64,000 bases of DNA. It comes from Aldersonia sp. NBC_00410 (GTDB taxonomy: Bacteria > Actinomycetota > Actinomycetes > Mycobacteriales > Mycobacteriaceae). Shown here in pieces: positions 43,444-51,234 of this stretch. Made by a program: the position numbers and the translations under genes. The notes under the pieces are model-generated. The model was not told where the DNA came from, did not search any database, and was given only the letters and a program-made list of their open reading frames with translations. Where the stretch lies: positions 248,001 through 312,000 of the forward strand of contig NZ_JAPENM010000001.1 in assembly GCF_026342035.1 (NCBI RefSeq). The letters are read 5' to 3'. Position 1 is the stretch's first letter; the number at the start of each line of letters is the position of its first letter.

Positions 43444-45440
43444 ACGGACTCCTTTCGCGGCGCGGCGAATTCGCCTGCATCGGCCCAGCGCTGACGTTCC
43501 TCGGCGCGGGCCTGCTCCATCCTCGTCCGCTTCGCATCGATGTCGGCGGCGTTCGCGGCGAGGAACCGATCGTGCTCGGCGAGCGAGAACTCGCCGTCGG
43601 TGATATCCACGGTGCCCCGCCCGGCGGCCATGTCGGCGCGCAGGTCGGTCAGTTCCTCCGCGGATACGGGGTACCAGCTGATCCGGTCGAAAAAGCGCAG
43701 CAGCCAGGGATGTTCGGGCTCGAACCCGCCCGCCGGCTCGGGATGCCGGTGGTTCCACACCTGTGTGGTGCGACCGACGAACTGGTATCCGCCCGGGCCC
43801 TCCATGCCGTAGATGCACAGGTAGGCCCCGCCGATACCGACCGCGTTCTCCGGCGTCCAGGTGCGCGCCGGGTTGTACTTCGTGGTGACCAGGCGATGGC
43901 GCGGATCCAGCGGTGTCGCAACCGGCGCGCCGAGATAGACGTCACCGAGACCGAGCACGAGATACTCGGCGTCGTAGACGACCCGGTGCACGTCGTCGAC
44001 ACTGTCCAGACCGTTCATTCGGCGGATGAACTCGATATTCCACGGGCACCACGGCGCGTCGGAGCGGACGCCGTGCATGTACCGCTGGATCGCCTCGCGG
44101 GTGGCCGGGTCGTCCCAACTCAGCGGCAACCGCACGGTGCGACTCGGCACCACCAACTGTTCCGCCGGCGGCAGCGCCGCTTCCGTCTCGGCCAGCAGGT
44201 CGGCGAGCTTGCGCTGACTCAGCCGGGCCGGGTCGACCTTGATCTGCAGCGAACGCACGCCGGGAGTGAGATCGATCAGCCCGCCGGGAGCCTGCTCGTC
44301 GAGTGCGGTGTGCAGCGCGTGCACCCGCGCGCGCAGTTCGAGGTCGAGGCGCATCTCGCCGTATTCGACGAGGATGTTGTCGTCACCGCTGCGCCGGTAG
44401 GTGATCTCCACCTCGCCGTCCGCGGTGCGGCCACGGCCCAGAATACCGCCGTCCTCGTCACCGCCGGCAGAGAACACCGCAGGTGCCGATGCGCGTCGGA
44501 GGGCGCCGAGTTCGGTTGCCGGAGCGGCATGTTCGGTGCGGACGGGAACGAAGCGTACGGTCGCCCCCGGCGCGAGCTGGCCGAGCTTCCAGCGGTCGGC
44601 CGCAGTGACGGTTACCGGGCACACGAAGCCGCCCAGGCTCGGACCGTCCGGACCGAGCAGGATCGGGGTGTCACCGGTGAAGTCGAGCGCGCCGACGGAG
44701 TACGCGTTGTCGTGAATATTGGACGGGTGCAGTCCGGCCTCGCCGCCGTCGGGACGGGCCCATTCCGGCTTCGGCCCGATCAGCCGCACACCGGTGCGGT
44801 CGGAATTGAAATGCACCTCGTAGTCGGTCGTGTAAAGCGTCTCGATGTCGTTGGGTGTGAAGAACTCCGGCGCGGAGTGCGGGCCGACGGTGACGGCAAG
44901 CTCCCAGCGCGAGGCGATCGCGGGCTGCTCGTCGGCGCCGATCCGCCGCCGCGGACCGGTGGCAGCGCCCGCCGAGCGCAGTTTGTCGCCGACCTGCAGC
45001 GAACGTCCCTCGTGACCGCCGAATTTGCCCATCGTGAAGGTGGACGCGCTGCCCAGGTAGATCTCCGCGGACACGCCGCCCGCGATGGCGACGGCGATAC
45101 GCAGGCCCGGTCCGGCGACCATGCCGATGTCGAGCACCTCGCCGGCAGGCACGAGCACCGGCTGCCACATCGGTCGCAGCTGCCCGCCGACCGTGACCGG
45201 TGCGGGTGCGCCGGCGACGCACACCCAGGTGTCGGTGTCGAAGCGCAGGGCTGGGCCGCCCAGGGTAGCCTCGAATCCCGTTGCGCCTTCGTCGTTTCCG
45301 ACCGCAGTATTGGCGAGGCGGAACGACAGGTCGTCCATCGGCCCGGACGGCGGGACGCCCACCTGCCAGTAGCCGACCCGGCCCGGCCAGTCCTGCACGG
45401 TGGTCGACATGCCCGGCCGGACCACCTCGATGACGGTCAT
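43440..45440 (-). CDS. urea/guanidine carboxylase-type carboxyltransferase lacking BC and BCCP domains
   Basis: A 666-residue protein made only of the carboxyltransferase part of urea/guanidine carboxylases: a KipA-like (AHS2) half (about 1-320, VIEVVRPGMSTTVQDWPGRV...) followed by a KipI-like (AHS1) half (about 385-620, NILVEYGEMRLDLELRARVH, IQRYMHG, PWNIEFIRRMNG). This KipA-KipI order is that of urea carboxylase, not of 5-oxoprolinase. The usual N-terminal biotin carboxylase and C-terminal biotin-carrier domain are absent: the protein stops at RWADAGEFAAPRKESV with no AMKM biotin motif. It overlaps both neighbours by four bases. Carboxylation would need partners encoded elsewhere. Confidence 0.88.
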   Translation of the reverse strand: MTVIEVVRPGMSTTVQDWPGRVGYWQVGVPPSGPMDDLSFRLANTAVGNDEGATGFEATLGGPALRFDTDTWVCVAGAPAPVTVGGQLRPMWQPVLVPAGEVLDIGMVAGPGLRIAVAIAGGVSAEIYLGSASTFTMGKFGGHEGRSLQVGDKLRSAGAATGPRRRIGADEQPAIASRWELAVTVGPHSAPEFFTPNDIETLYTTDYEVHFNSDRTGVRLIGPKPEWARPDGGEAGLHPSNIHDNAYSVGALDFTGDTPILLGPDGPSLGGFVCPVTVTAADRWKLGQLAPGATVRFVPVRTEHAAPATELGALRRASAPAVFSAGGDEDGGILGRGRTADGEVEITYRRSGDDNILVEYGEMRLDLELRARVHALHTALDEQAPGGLIDLTPGVRSLQIKVDPARLSQRKLADLLAETEAALPPAEQLVVPSRTVRLPLSWDDPATREAIQRYMHGVRSDAPWCPWNIEFIRRMNGLDSVDDVHRVVYDAEYLVLGLGDVYLGAPVATPLDPRHRLVTTKYNPARTWTPENAVGIGGAYLCIYGMEGPGGYQFVGRTTQVWNHRHPEPAGGFEPEHPWLLRFFDRISWYPVSAEELTDLRADMAAGRGTVDITDGEFSLAEHDRFLAANAADIDAKRTRMEQARAEERQRWADAGEFAAPRKESV

Positions 45441-46123
45441 TTCGTATTGCCCTGGTCGGGGCTGGTGACGATCATCCGAACCGGCGTCGGGTCGAAACCG
45501 TTGCACGGGTTGTTGATCTGCGGGCAATTCGATACCAACACCAGCGTGTCGATCTCGGCGCGCAGCGCGAGTCGCTTGCCCGGTGCGGAGAGCCCGTCGA
45601 CGATGCCGAGCGAACCATCCGGATCGACGGGCACATTCATATAGAAGTTGATGTTGCTCACCATGTCCCGCTTGGTCAGCCCCCACCGCGCGCCCTCGCC
45701 GATGAAGTTCTCCACGCACGCGTGCTGATGCTTGGTGTGGTGTCCGTACCGCAGTGTGTTCGACTCCTGCGAGCACGCGCCACCGATGGTGTCGTGGTTG
45801 CCGACCTCGTCGGCGACGATGGTCATCAGCGCCGCCCCGTCGGCGTCGCGCAGCACGCTGCCGGTGCTCAGGAAGACGTTGCCCTGCATGGCAATCGTGA
45901 CCGGAGCGCTGTAGCGGACGGTGTGGTCGTCCGCACCGAAGAACAGGGTGTCCACGGCCTGGTTGCCACGCAGGTCGACGATGGTGAGGATGTCACCCGC
46001 GCGCACGATCGCGGACCACGGCCCGCGGGCGCGGACTGTTTCGTCGAGCACGACGGTGCCCGGGACCAGCGCAAGCGACTCGGCGGGCGCGGTGGCGAAA
46101 TCGACGGTCACTGCGGTGCTCAC
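45437..46123 (-). CDS. DUF1989 protein, probable carboxyguanidine deiminase subunit (urea carboxylase-associated)
   Basis: A 228-residue DUF1989 protein. Proteins of this type, long called urea carboxylase-associated, form the carboxyguanidine deiminase CgaAB that converts carboxyguanidine to allophanate. Visible landmarks: SAIVRAGDILTIVDLRGNQAVDTLFF (about 37-62), STGSVLRDADG, and the conserved metal-site stretch IGGACSQESNTLRYGHHTKH (about 116-135) with QHACVENF. The start is GTG 46123. It overlaps the upstream DUF1989 gene (GTGA) and the downstream carboxyltransferase (ATGA), pointing to stoichiometric synthesis. Confidence 0.88.
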   Translation of the reverse strand: MSTAVTVDFATAPAESLALVPGTVVLDETVRARGPWSAIVRAGDILTIVDLRGNQAVDTLFFGADDHTVRYSAPVTIAMQGNVFLSTGSVLRDADGAALMTIVADEVGNHDTIGGACSQESNTLRYGHHTKHQHACVENFIGEGARWGLTKRDMVSNINFYMNVPVDPDGSLGIVDGLSAPGKRLALRAEIDTLVLVSNCPQINNPCNGFDPTPVRMIVTSPDQGNTK

Positions 46124-47004
46124 AAAGACTCCTCGGCGGTAGGGATTCGGGACTTCGCTGCGCTCAGCCTGGCGGGGTGGGCGGCGTGCCAGACGTCCTC
46201 GGAATTATGGAAGGCGCGTTGGTATTCCGGTTCGGTGGCACCGATGCGGGCGGTGAGGTCGACCAGATCACCGGGCGCGGACCAGGCCAATACCTCGACC
46301 GATCCCACCTCGAATCCCTGCGCCGGGTCCAGTGGGTGGGCGGTGTTGGCGATCGCCACGACGATCGGCAGGTGTACGAGGAGGTCGACATGGGTTCCCG
46401 CACCGGCGGACCCGGTGGAGGCGAGTGATCCGTCCGCATCGACGCGGACACCGTGGAAGAAGGACACCGTCGGCGCGATGTCGCGACGCGACAGACCGTG
46501 CTTGAGCGCGGCGAGCGCGAGCAGTTCCCGGCCCGCAGGCGATCCCGATTCCGGTGCACCGGCACCGTATTTGGCAGTGTTGCCGGCGAGAGTGGTGGTG
46601 CCACACAGTGCGTCGTGCTGCCCGGAGGTGTCCGCGACGATCGTGGCGAGCACGTTGCCCTGGTCCGACAGCAGCGGGTGACCGGCGCCGAGGTACGCCT
46701 GCCAGGGCACCTTCACCGTGTCGGCCACGTTGAGCCGCTCCCACGGTGCATCGGCGCGCCACGCCATCAGGTGCGCGCAGCCATTGCCGTGCACATCGTG
46801 CAGCCGCAGCCGGGTACCGCGGCCGAGCACCTTGGCGGTGTACCGGCCGCCCGGCACCGTCTCGGCCCAGGTGAGCAGGGTCGGGTCGAGGTCGGCGGGC
46901 GGTTCGGGCCAGTTGCGCGCCGGCACCACCGGCATCGAGTCGGTGATGGTCCCGGCCTGTGCGCGGGCGTGCTCCTTGGCTCCGGTGGTTGTTGCGGTGG
47001 ACAC
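46120..47004 (-). CDS. second DUF1989 protein, probable carboxyguanidine deiminase subunit
   Basis: A 294-residue DUF1989 protein, partner of the one encoded next. KVLGRGTRLRLHDVHGNGCA (about 59-78), PWQAYLGAGHPLLSDQGNVL and ATIVADTSGQHDALCGTTT align with the urea carboxylase-associated family. The region equivalent to the cysteine/histidine metal site of its partner is less complete, as expected if only one subunit holds the active site. GTG 47004 starts two bases after the permease stop. The N-terminal 30 residues (Thr/Ala-rich) look disordered. Confidence 0.87.
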   Translation of the reverse strand: MSTATTTGAKEHARAQAGTITDSMPVVPARNWPEPPADLDPTLLTWAETVPGGRYTAKVLGRGTRLRLHDVHGNGCAHLMAWRADAPWERLNVADTVKVPWQAYLGAGHPLLSDQGNVLATIVADTSGQHDALCGTTTLAGNTAKYGAGAPESGSPAGRELLALAALKHGLSRRDIAPTVSFFHGVRVDADGSLASTGSAGAGTHVDLLVHLPIVVAIANTAHPLDPAQGFEVGSVEVLAWSAPGDLVDLTARIGATEPEYQRAFHNSEDVWHAAHPARLSAAKSRIPTAEESL

Positions 47005-47006
47005 AG

Positions 47007-48560
47007 TCAGGCTCCGATCGTGACGGGCTTGGGGTGGGTCTTGCCACGGGGGAAGCAGATTGCGCCGACCGCGACCACTGCGATGATCGAGAGCGGTCCG
47101 GCCCATTGCAGAATCGGGTATTCGCCCGTGGGATTGAAGATTTCGGCGCGTGGCCAGGCAAGGTTCACGACCATCACCGTGCCGTAGGCGACGGCGAGGA
47201 TGTTCACCACGATGCCGAGCCGGCCGAGCGAAAACAGCGGCTTGCCTTCGGCGTCGACCAGGTTGCGCTGCTGCGGCCACCCCTTGAAGCGCTGGTAGAG
47301 CAGCGGCGCGGTCACCGTGAGGTAGGCGAGGTAGATCAGGATGATGCACACACTGGCCAGGGTCGCGAAGATCGCAGAGTTGCCGACGTTGACCACCAGA
47401 ATGCCGATGCACGCGAGTCCGATCAGCACCGACGGCCAGATCGGGGTACCGGTGTGCGGATTCACCCGCGACAGCAGCGCGGAGGCGGGCAGCCGGTTGT
47501 CCCGGGCCATCGAGAACATCAGCCGCGAACACGCCGTCTGAATTGCCAAGGTGCAGATGGTGATTGCGATGCATACATCGATCAGCAGGACCGTGCCCCA
47601 GGGCGAGCTCAGCACCGACTCGAGCACGTAGGGCAGGCCTTCGGAGGCGAGCCGTCCATCGGTCAGGCTGGGTGCGGCCATCAATGCGCCGAGCAGCATC
47701 AGTCCACCGCCGAGCGCGGACACCGACAACGCGAGCCGAATGGTGCGTGGCGCGACCCGGCGTGGATTGCGGGTCTCCTCGGCGAGTTCACCCGCCGACC
47801 CGAAGCCGACCATGACATAGGCCGCCATCAGGCCCGACACGATCCAGGCCCAGATGTAGCCGGGCTGATCACCGGGGGTGCCGGTGTCGAACACCACCTG
47901 CGGACCCCGCTGCGCGTGGGTGAAGAAGACGCCGATCACGGCGACCACGCCGACCAGCTCGCACAGCACGCCGGCGGTGTTGACCCGCGACATCCATTTC
48001 ACGCCGATGCAGTTGATGATCGTGGTGAACACAAGCAGGACCGAGCCGAGCAGCACCGCGTTCTGCGCGCCGCTGGGCGAGGTGAGGTCGGGATCGTCAC
48101 CGATGACCTGGAAGCCGGACCAGATCGACGGCAGCACCACCTGCAGCGCGATCGCCGCCGCCGACGCGGTGACCATCTGCGCCAGGATCATGAACCAGCC
48201 GCCGAACCAGCCGATCACCTCGCCGCCGACGCGGCGCGACCACTGGTAGATGGCGCCCGAGATCGGGTAGCGCGCCGCGAGTTCGGCGAAACACAGCGCG
48301 ACGAAGAACTGGCCCAGGAAGACCGCAGGCCAGGTCCAGAAGAAGGCCGGACCGCCGAAGCCGAAACCGAGGCCGAACAGCTGGAAGATCGTGGTCAGGA
48401 TGGACACGAAGGAGAATCCGGCGGCAAAGGACTCGAACTTTCCGAGCGAGCGGTGCAGCTGCTGGTCGTAGCCGAATTCGGACAGATCGTTGGAGTCGGC
48501 GGCCGACGATTTGTTCGTGCGGTCGGCCGACATGTCGCCGGTAGTGGCGGTCGTTGTCAT
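47007..48560 (-). CDS. APC-family amino acid/amine permease
   Basis: A 517-residue transporter of the amino acid-polyamine-organocation superfamily with about 12 membrane helices. It is closest in style to GABA/choline-type (BAT1-like) permeases: LGKFESFAAGFSFVSILTTI (about 40-59), the ELAARYPISGAIYQW signature, GFGSAGELAEETRNPRRVAP (about 260-279) and the C-terminal LAWPRAEIFNPTGEYPI. As first gene of the amidolyase operon it probably imports the nitrogen compound (guanidine, urea derivative or an amine). ATG 48560 is used; a GTG-led extension upstream is non-coding. A GlnR-like site lies about 106 bases upstream. Confidence 0.88.
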   Translation of the reverse strand: MTTTATTGDMSADRTNKSSAADSNDLSEFGYDQQLHRSLGKFESFAAGFSFVSILTTIFQLFGLGFGFGGPAFFWTWPAVFLGQFFVALCFAELAARYPISGAIYQWSRRVGGEVIGWFGGWFMILAQMVTASAAAIALQVVLPSIWSGFQVIGDDPDLTSPSGAQNAVLLGSVLLVFTTIINCIGVKWMSRVNTAGVLCELVGVVAVIGVFFTHAQRGPQVVFDTGTPGDQPGYIWAWIVSGLMAAYVMVGFGSAGELAEETRNPRRVAPRTIRLALSVSALGGGLMLLGALMAAPSLTDGRLASEGLPYVLESVLSSPWGTVLLIDVCIAITICTLAIQTACSRLMFSMARDNRLPASALLSRVNPHTGTPIWPSVLIGLACIGILVVNVGNSAIFATLASVCIILIYLAYLTVTAPLLYQRFKGWPQQRNLVDAEGKPLFSLGRLGIVVNILAVAYGTVMVVNLAWPRAEIFNPTGEYPILQWAGPLSIIAVVAVGAICFPRGKTHPKPVTIGA

Positions 48561-48665
48561 GGATGGCCTCTTGATTCGGTGGGGTCGGAGGGTGGAGCTT
48601 CGGCGGGGATCGACATCGACCCTTACCTGTCGATTGATAGATTCCTTCACGGCCATGACCTCGCG

Positions 48666-48692
48666 GTCACGCGAAAGTTAGCGATATGTAAC
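48666..48692. promoter_or_regulatory. GlnR-like triple box
   Basis: On the minus strand GTTAC-n6-CTAAC-n6-GTGAC: three 5-bp boxes at exact 11-bp spacing, matching the a-b-a pattern of actinobacterial GlnR operators (gTnAC-n6-GaAAc). It lies upstream of the permease-led nitrogen operon and of the divergent nucleotidyltransferase gene. On the minus strand, ATCGAC-N8-GTCGAT follows nearer to the permease start (48609-48628). Confidence 0.6.
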
Positions 48693-48731
48693 CGAATGCT
48701 CACGCCGCGGCGCGCCTGCAAGAATCGCCGC

Positions 48732-49787
48732 ATGCCACTCGAGCCGAGTTTCGGCGATGCAGGAGAGCCGAGCTTCGGCGACGCAGGAGAGCGCGCCGCC
48801 GCCGCAGCCGACGAACGCCAACTCGCCGCCGCAATGGCCCTCGGCCGCGACGCGGTCGTCGCGGCGTTGTCCGCGCACACCCCGGCCACCCGGATCGCCG
48901 AGTCCTGGTCGGCCCTGGTCCGCGCCGCGGTCGCCACCGCCGCCCGAATCACGACCAGCACCACGCCGATCGACTGGGACTGGCACGTCTCGGGCAGCAC
49001 CGGACGCGGCGAGGCGTTGCCCGGCTCGGATATCGATTCGCTGCTCGTCCTCGCCGACAACGAATCGGGCCGCGTCCGCGAAGCCACCGACCGTGCAGCG
49101 CAGGTACACGAACTCCTCGAACGGCTCGGCCTGCACGGCGACGACAAGGGCGCGGTGGCGAGCCGTGGCCGGTTCTGCCGCACCGCCACCGAATGGGCGG
49201 CCGGCATCGACCGCTGGACGAGCGAGCCGCGCGCGGACCGTGGCATCGTCATGACCGGATTGCTCGCGGACGCGACGAGCACCCTCGACGCGGACGGCCC
49301 CGGGGTGCTGCGCGCCGACACCGCGGCCGCGGTCCACCGGCATCCCGAATGCAGCCGGCTGATACTGCAGGACGCGACCGCGCACCGGTCCGGCGTCCCG
49401 TCCCGGCTCAAGGTGTTCACCACCGGTGACGACATCGTCGACCTCAAGGCCGCCGCGCTGGAACCGGTCGTCGCTATCGCGCGCTGGGCCGCGCTCGGCG
49501 CGGGCTCGGCGGCGGTGTCCACCATCGATCGCCTGCATGCGGCGGCGGGAACCGATCGACTCGGCGAGCAGGACGCGCAGACCCTGCGCGAATGCTTCGC
49601 CATCACCATGCGGCTGCGCTGGCGGTACCGAGCCAAGGACTGGATCGAAGGTCGGCCGTGCACCGACGTCGTCACGCTGTCGACGATGTCGCCGCAGGAC
49701 CGCGCGGCCCTACGGGCAATCGGCGGAGAGATCGCCGGGATGCGCCGCAAACTTGCCTACCTCGCGACCACGGCCGCGTTCGGTTGA
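48732..49787 (+). CDS. DUF294-type nucleotidyltransferase
   Basis: A 351-residue protein with a Pol-beta-type nucleotidyltransferase core: HVSGSTGRGEALPGSDIDSL (GS...DxD motif, about 83-102) followed by VLADNESGR. A helical C-terminal substrate-binding domain (DUF294_C-like, about 200-345) contains DIVDLKAAALEPVVAIARWA and RLRWRYRAKDW. Relatives include the GlnD catalytic domain, but the ACT and HD parts of GlnD are missing, so its target is unknown. The N-terminus contains a translated repeat (PSFGDAGE twice). ATG 48732 is the first codon. Its stop overlaps the TTG start of the Fic gene (TTGA), indicating coupled synthesis. Confidence 0.85.
   Translation: MPLEPSFGDAGEPSFGDAGERAAAAADERQLAAAMALGRDAVVAALSAHTPATRIAESWSALVRAAVATAARITTSTTPIDWDWHVSGSTGRGEALPGSDIDSLLVLADNESGRVREATDRAAQVHELLERLGLHGDDKGAVASRGRFCRTATEWAAGIDRWTSEPRADRGIVMTGLLADATSTLDADGPGVLRADTAAAVHRHPECSRLILQDATAHRSGVPSRLKVFTTGDDIVDLKAAALEPVVAIARWAALGAGSAAVSTIDRLHAAAGTDRLGEQDAQTLRECFAITMRLRWRYRAKDWIEGRPCTDVVTLSTMSPQDRAALRAIGGEIAGMRRKLAYLATTAAFG
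48741..48788. repeat. 2 x 24-bp tandem repeat in coding sequence
   Basis: Two copies (48741-48764, 48765-48788), each starting GAGCCGAG and differing at two silent positions, encode EPSFGDAG twice at the N-terminus of the nucleotidyltransferase. Each contains a small dyad (GCCGA / TCGGC). Confidence 0.85.
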
Positions 49788-50581
49788 TTACGCCGGGGCC
49801 CGCGCTCGACCACGCGCTCACCCAGACCCTCGCCACCGAACGGTTCGAGGGCTGGCAGCCGACGCCGGAGCACGTCGCCGATCTCACCGCGCTCCTCACC
49901 GGCGCAACCCCCTTCGGGGACTACCTTGCGAAGTACCGCGCCCGGTACGTCGATCCGCCAGGCACCCGCGTCCGGCCGCCGCTGTTCGCTCGTCGCCGTC
50001 CCTACTATTGGCCGGGAACGACGGTGCTGCGCAACAACTTCGCACTTCACACACCGCCCCCGCTGCGCGATCTGGAGTTCGTCGCCACCGCGGGCAGGCT
50101 CGCGCAGTTTCACGCTCGGATCGCCGCCGGCTTACTCTCCACTGCCGACCTCGACCTGCACGCGCTCCATCAACACGTCTTCGCCGATGTGTATCCATGG
50201 GCCGGTCACCTGCGGATCACCGAGATCCGCCGCGGCGAATCGATTTTCGCCAGGGTCGACGACCTCGATCAGCGGCTCGCCGACCTCGACGAGCTCAGCA
50301 CCCATGTGTACAGCGTGCGACCCGACACCGCCCAACTCGGTTACTGGCTGTCCCGGTTGTACGCCGACTACAACCACACGCACCCGTTCCGGGAGGGCAA
50401 CGGCCGCACCGGCACCCTGTACCTGCACGTTGTCGCCCAGCTGTGCGGGCACCGACTGCGCCTCGACATGATCACCCGCACCGAATGGATCGCGGCATCG
50501 CAGGATTCGATGCCGCTGCGACGGATCGGCCGGCCCAATCACCGACCGTTCCTCGCGTTGTTCGCCCGCGCCCTCGCCTGA
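49784..50581 (+). CDS. Fic-domain enzyme with fused VbhA-like inhibitory segment
   Basis: A 265-residue Fic protein (AMP transfer to a target hydroxyl). The core shows YYWPGTTVLRNNF (flap, about 76-88), QHVFADVYPWAGHLR (about 129-143) and the catalytic loop HPFREGNGRTGTLY (about 201-214), whose last Arg of HPFx(D/E)GNGRxxR is replaced. The N-terminus contains TERFEG, matching the inhibitory-helix motif (S/T)xxxE(G/N). In LATERFEGWQPTPEHVADL it closely resembles a VbhA antitoxin domain, here fused to the toxin-like domain. TTG 49784 overlaps the nucleotidyltransferase stop. Autoinhibition is predicted. Confidence 0.87.
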   Translation: MITPGPALDHALTQTLATERFEGWQPTPEHVADLTALLTGATPFGDYLAKYRARYVDPPGTRVRPPLFARRRPYYWPGTTVLRNNFALHTPPPLRDLEFVATAGRLAQFHARIAAGLLSTADLDLHALHQHVFADVYPWAGHLRITEIRRGESIFARVDDLDQRLADLDELSTHVYSVRPDTAQLGYWLSRLYADYNHTHPFREGNGRTGTLYLHVVAQLCGHRLRLDMITRTEWIAASQDSMPLRRIGRPNHRPFLALFARALA

Positions 50582-50637
50582 CCCGAGGGAAAGGTGACGG
50601 CCGTCGTGACCGCGCGCATCGCGGCTCGCAGCAGCGC

Positions 50638-50662
50638 GGTTAGTATTCGGTGGTCCGGGTAT
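50638..50662 (+). promoter_or_regulatory. SigF-type promoter GGTT-N15-GGGTAT
   Basis: A -35 GGTT (50638-50641) and -10 GGGTAT (50657-50662) with a 15-base spacer match the actinobacterial SigF consensus. It lies 113 bases upstream of the rsbW start, so the rsbW-sigF operon is probably autoregulated by SigF. Confidence 0.75.
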
Positions 50663-50775
50663 GACATCGGCATGTCCGGTATCCGTTCACAACGCAGACC
50701 GCTTCCAACACCGAACGCCGGGCAGCTGAGCTCGGGAAAATCGGCAACGCCGCGGCTGGGATCAAGGTGGTAGGT

Positions 50776-51234
50776 GTGACTCTGCAAGACACCGACGCGG
50801 CCGTGGAATTGCGGGTGCGCGCAGATCCCGGGCAGCTTGGCGTGATCAGGGCAGTTGCTGCCACGATGGCGGCCCAGTGCAACTTCGACCTCGATGAGAT
50901 TGCCGACGTCCGTCTCGCCGCCGATGAGGCTGCTTCGTTCCTCATCGTTCGGGCGCAAGCGCGTGCCCAGCTGATATGCAAGTTTCTTGTCGAACCGGGT
51001 CACCTCTGGATGTCGGTCTGCACTCCCATCGGTGAGACCGTGCCGCCGTCGCGGCGTGGCTTCGGCTGGCATGTGCTGACCACTCTGACCGACTCGGTCG
51101 ATCTACATCAGACGCCGACCCCGAACGGGACCGATGCCTTCCTGTCGACGATCGAGTTCACCAAGCAATCGATCGTCGGCGTGGCCGGCGCGGAACTGGA
51201 CGGCGCGCCCGGCAGAGGCAGCGGCCCAGCGTGA
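50776..51234 (+). CDS. rsbW: anti-sigma factor, RsbW-type ATP-binding protein
   Basis: A 152-residue GHKL-fold protein of the RsbW/UsfX type that would sequester SigF. The N-box is recognisable in DEIADVRLAADEAASFLIVR (about 38-57), and the G-box region in RRGFGWHVLTTLTDSVDL (about 97-114). It precedes sigF and overlaps it by four bases (GTGA), the usual anti-sigma/sigma coupling. GTG 50776 is preferred, with GGTGG upstream; GTG 50767 is three codons longer. An antagonist (RsbV/RsfA) is not encoded nearby. Confidence 0.85.
   Translation: MTLQDTDAAVELRVRADPGQLGVIRAVAATMAAQCNFDLDEIADVRLAADEAASFLIVRAQARAQLICKFLVEPGHLWMSVCTPIGETVPPSRRGFGWHVLTTLTDSVDLHQTPTPNGTDAFLSTIEFTKQSIVGVAGAELDGAPGRGSGPA

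Noticed and set aside
43440-45440. 5-oxoprolinase subunits PxpB/PxpC fusion
   Set aside because: The domain order is KipA then KipI, as in urea carboxylase, and the neighbours are DUF1989 proteins and AtzF rather than PxpA.
48561-48731. Guanidine-I (ykkC) riboswitch before the permease operon
   Set aside because: On reading the leader I could not find the conserved CTAGGG/TTCCG core or a matching fold. A covariance-model scan would settle it.
46959-49787. Very long plus-strand open frame joining the nucleotidyltransferase to sequence antisense to the permease operon
   Set aside because: The 5' two-thirds is Arg/His/Gly-rich composition typical of a high-GC antisense frame. The real start is ATG 48732.
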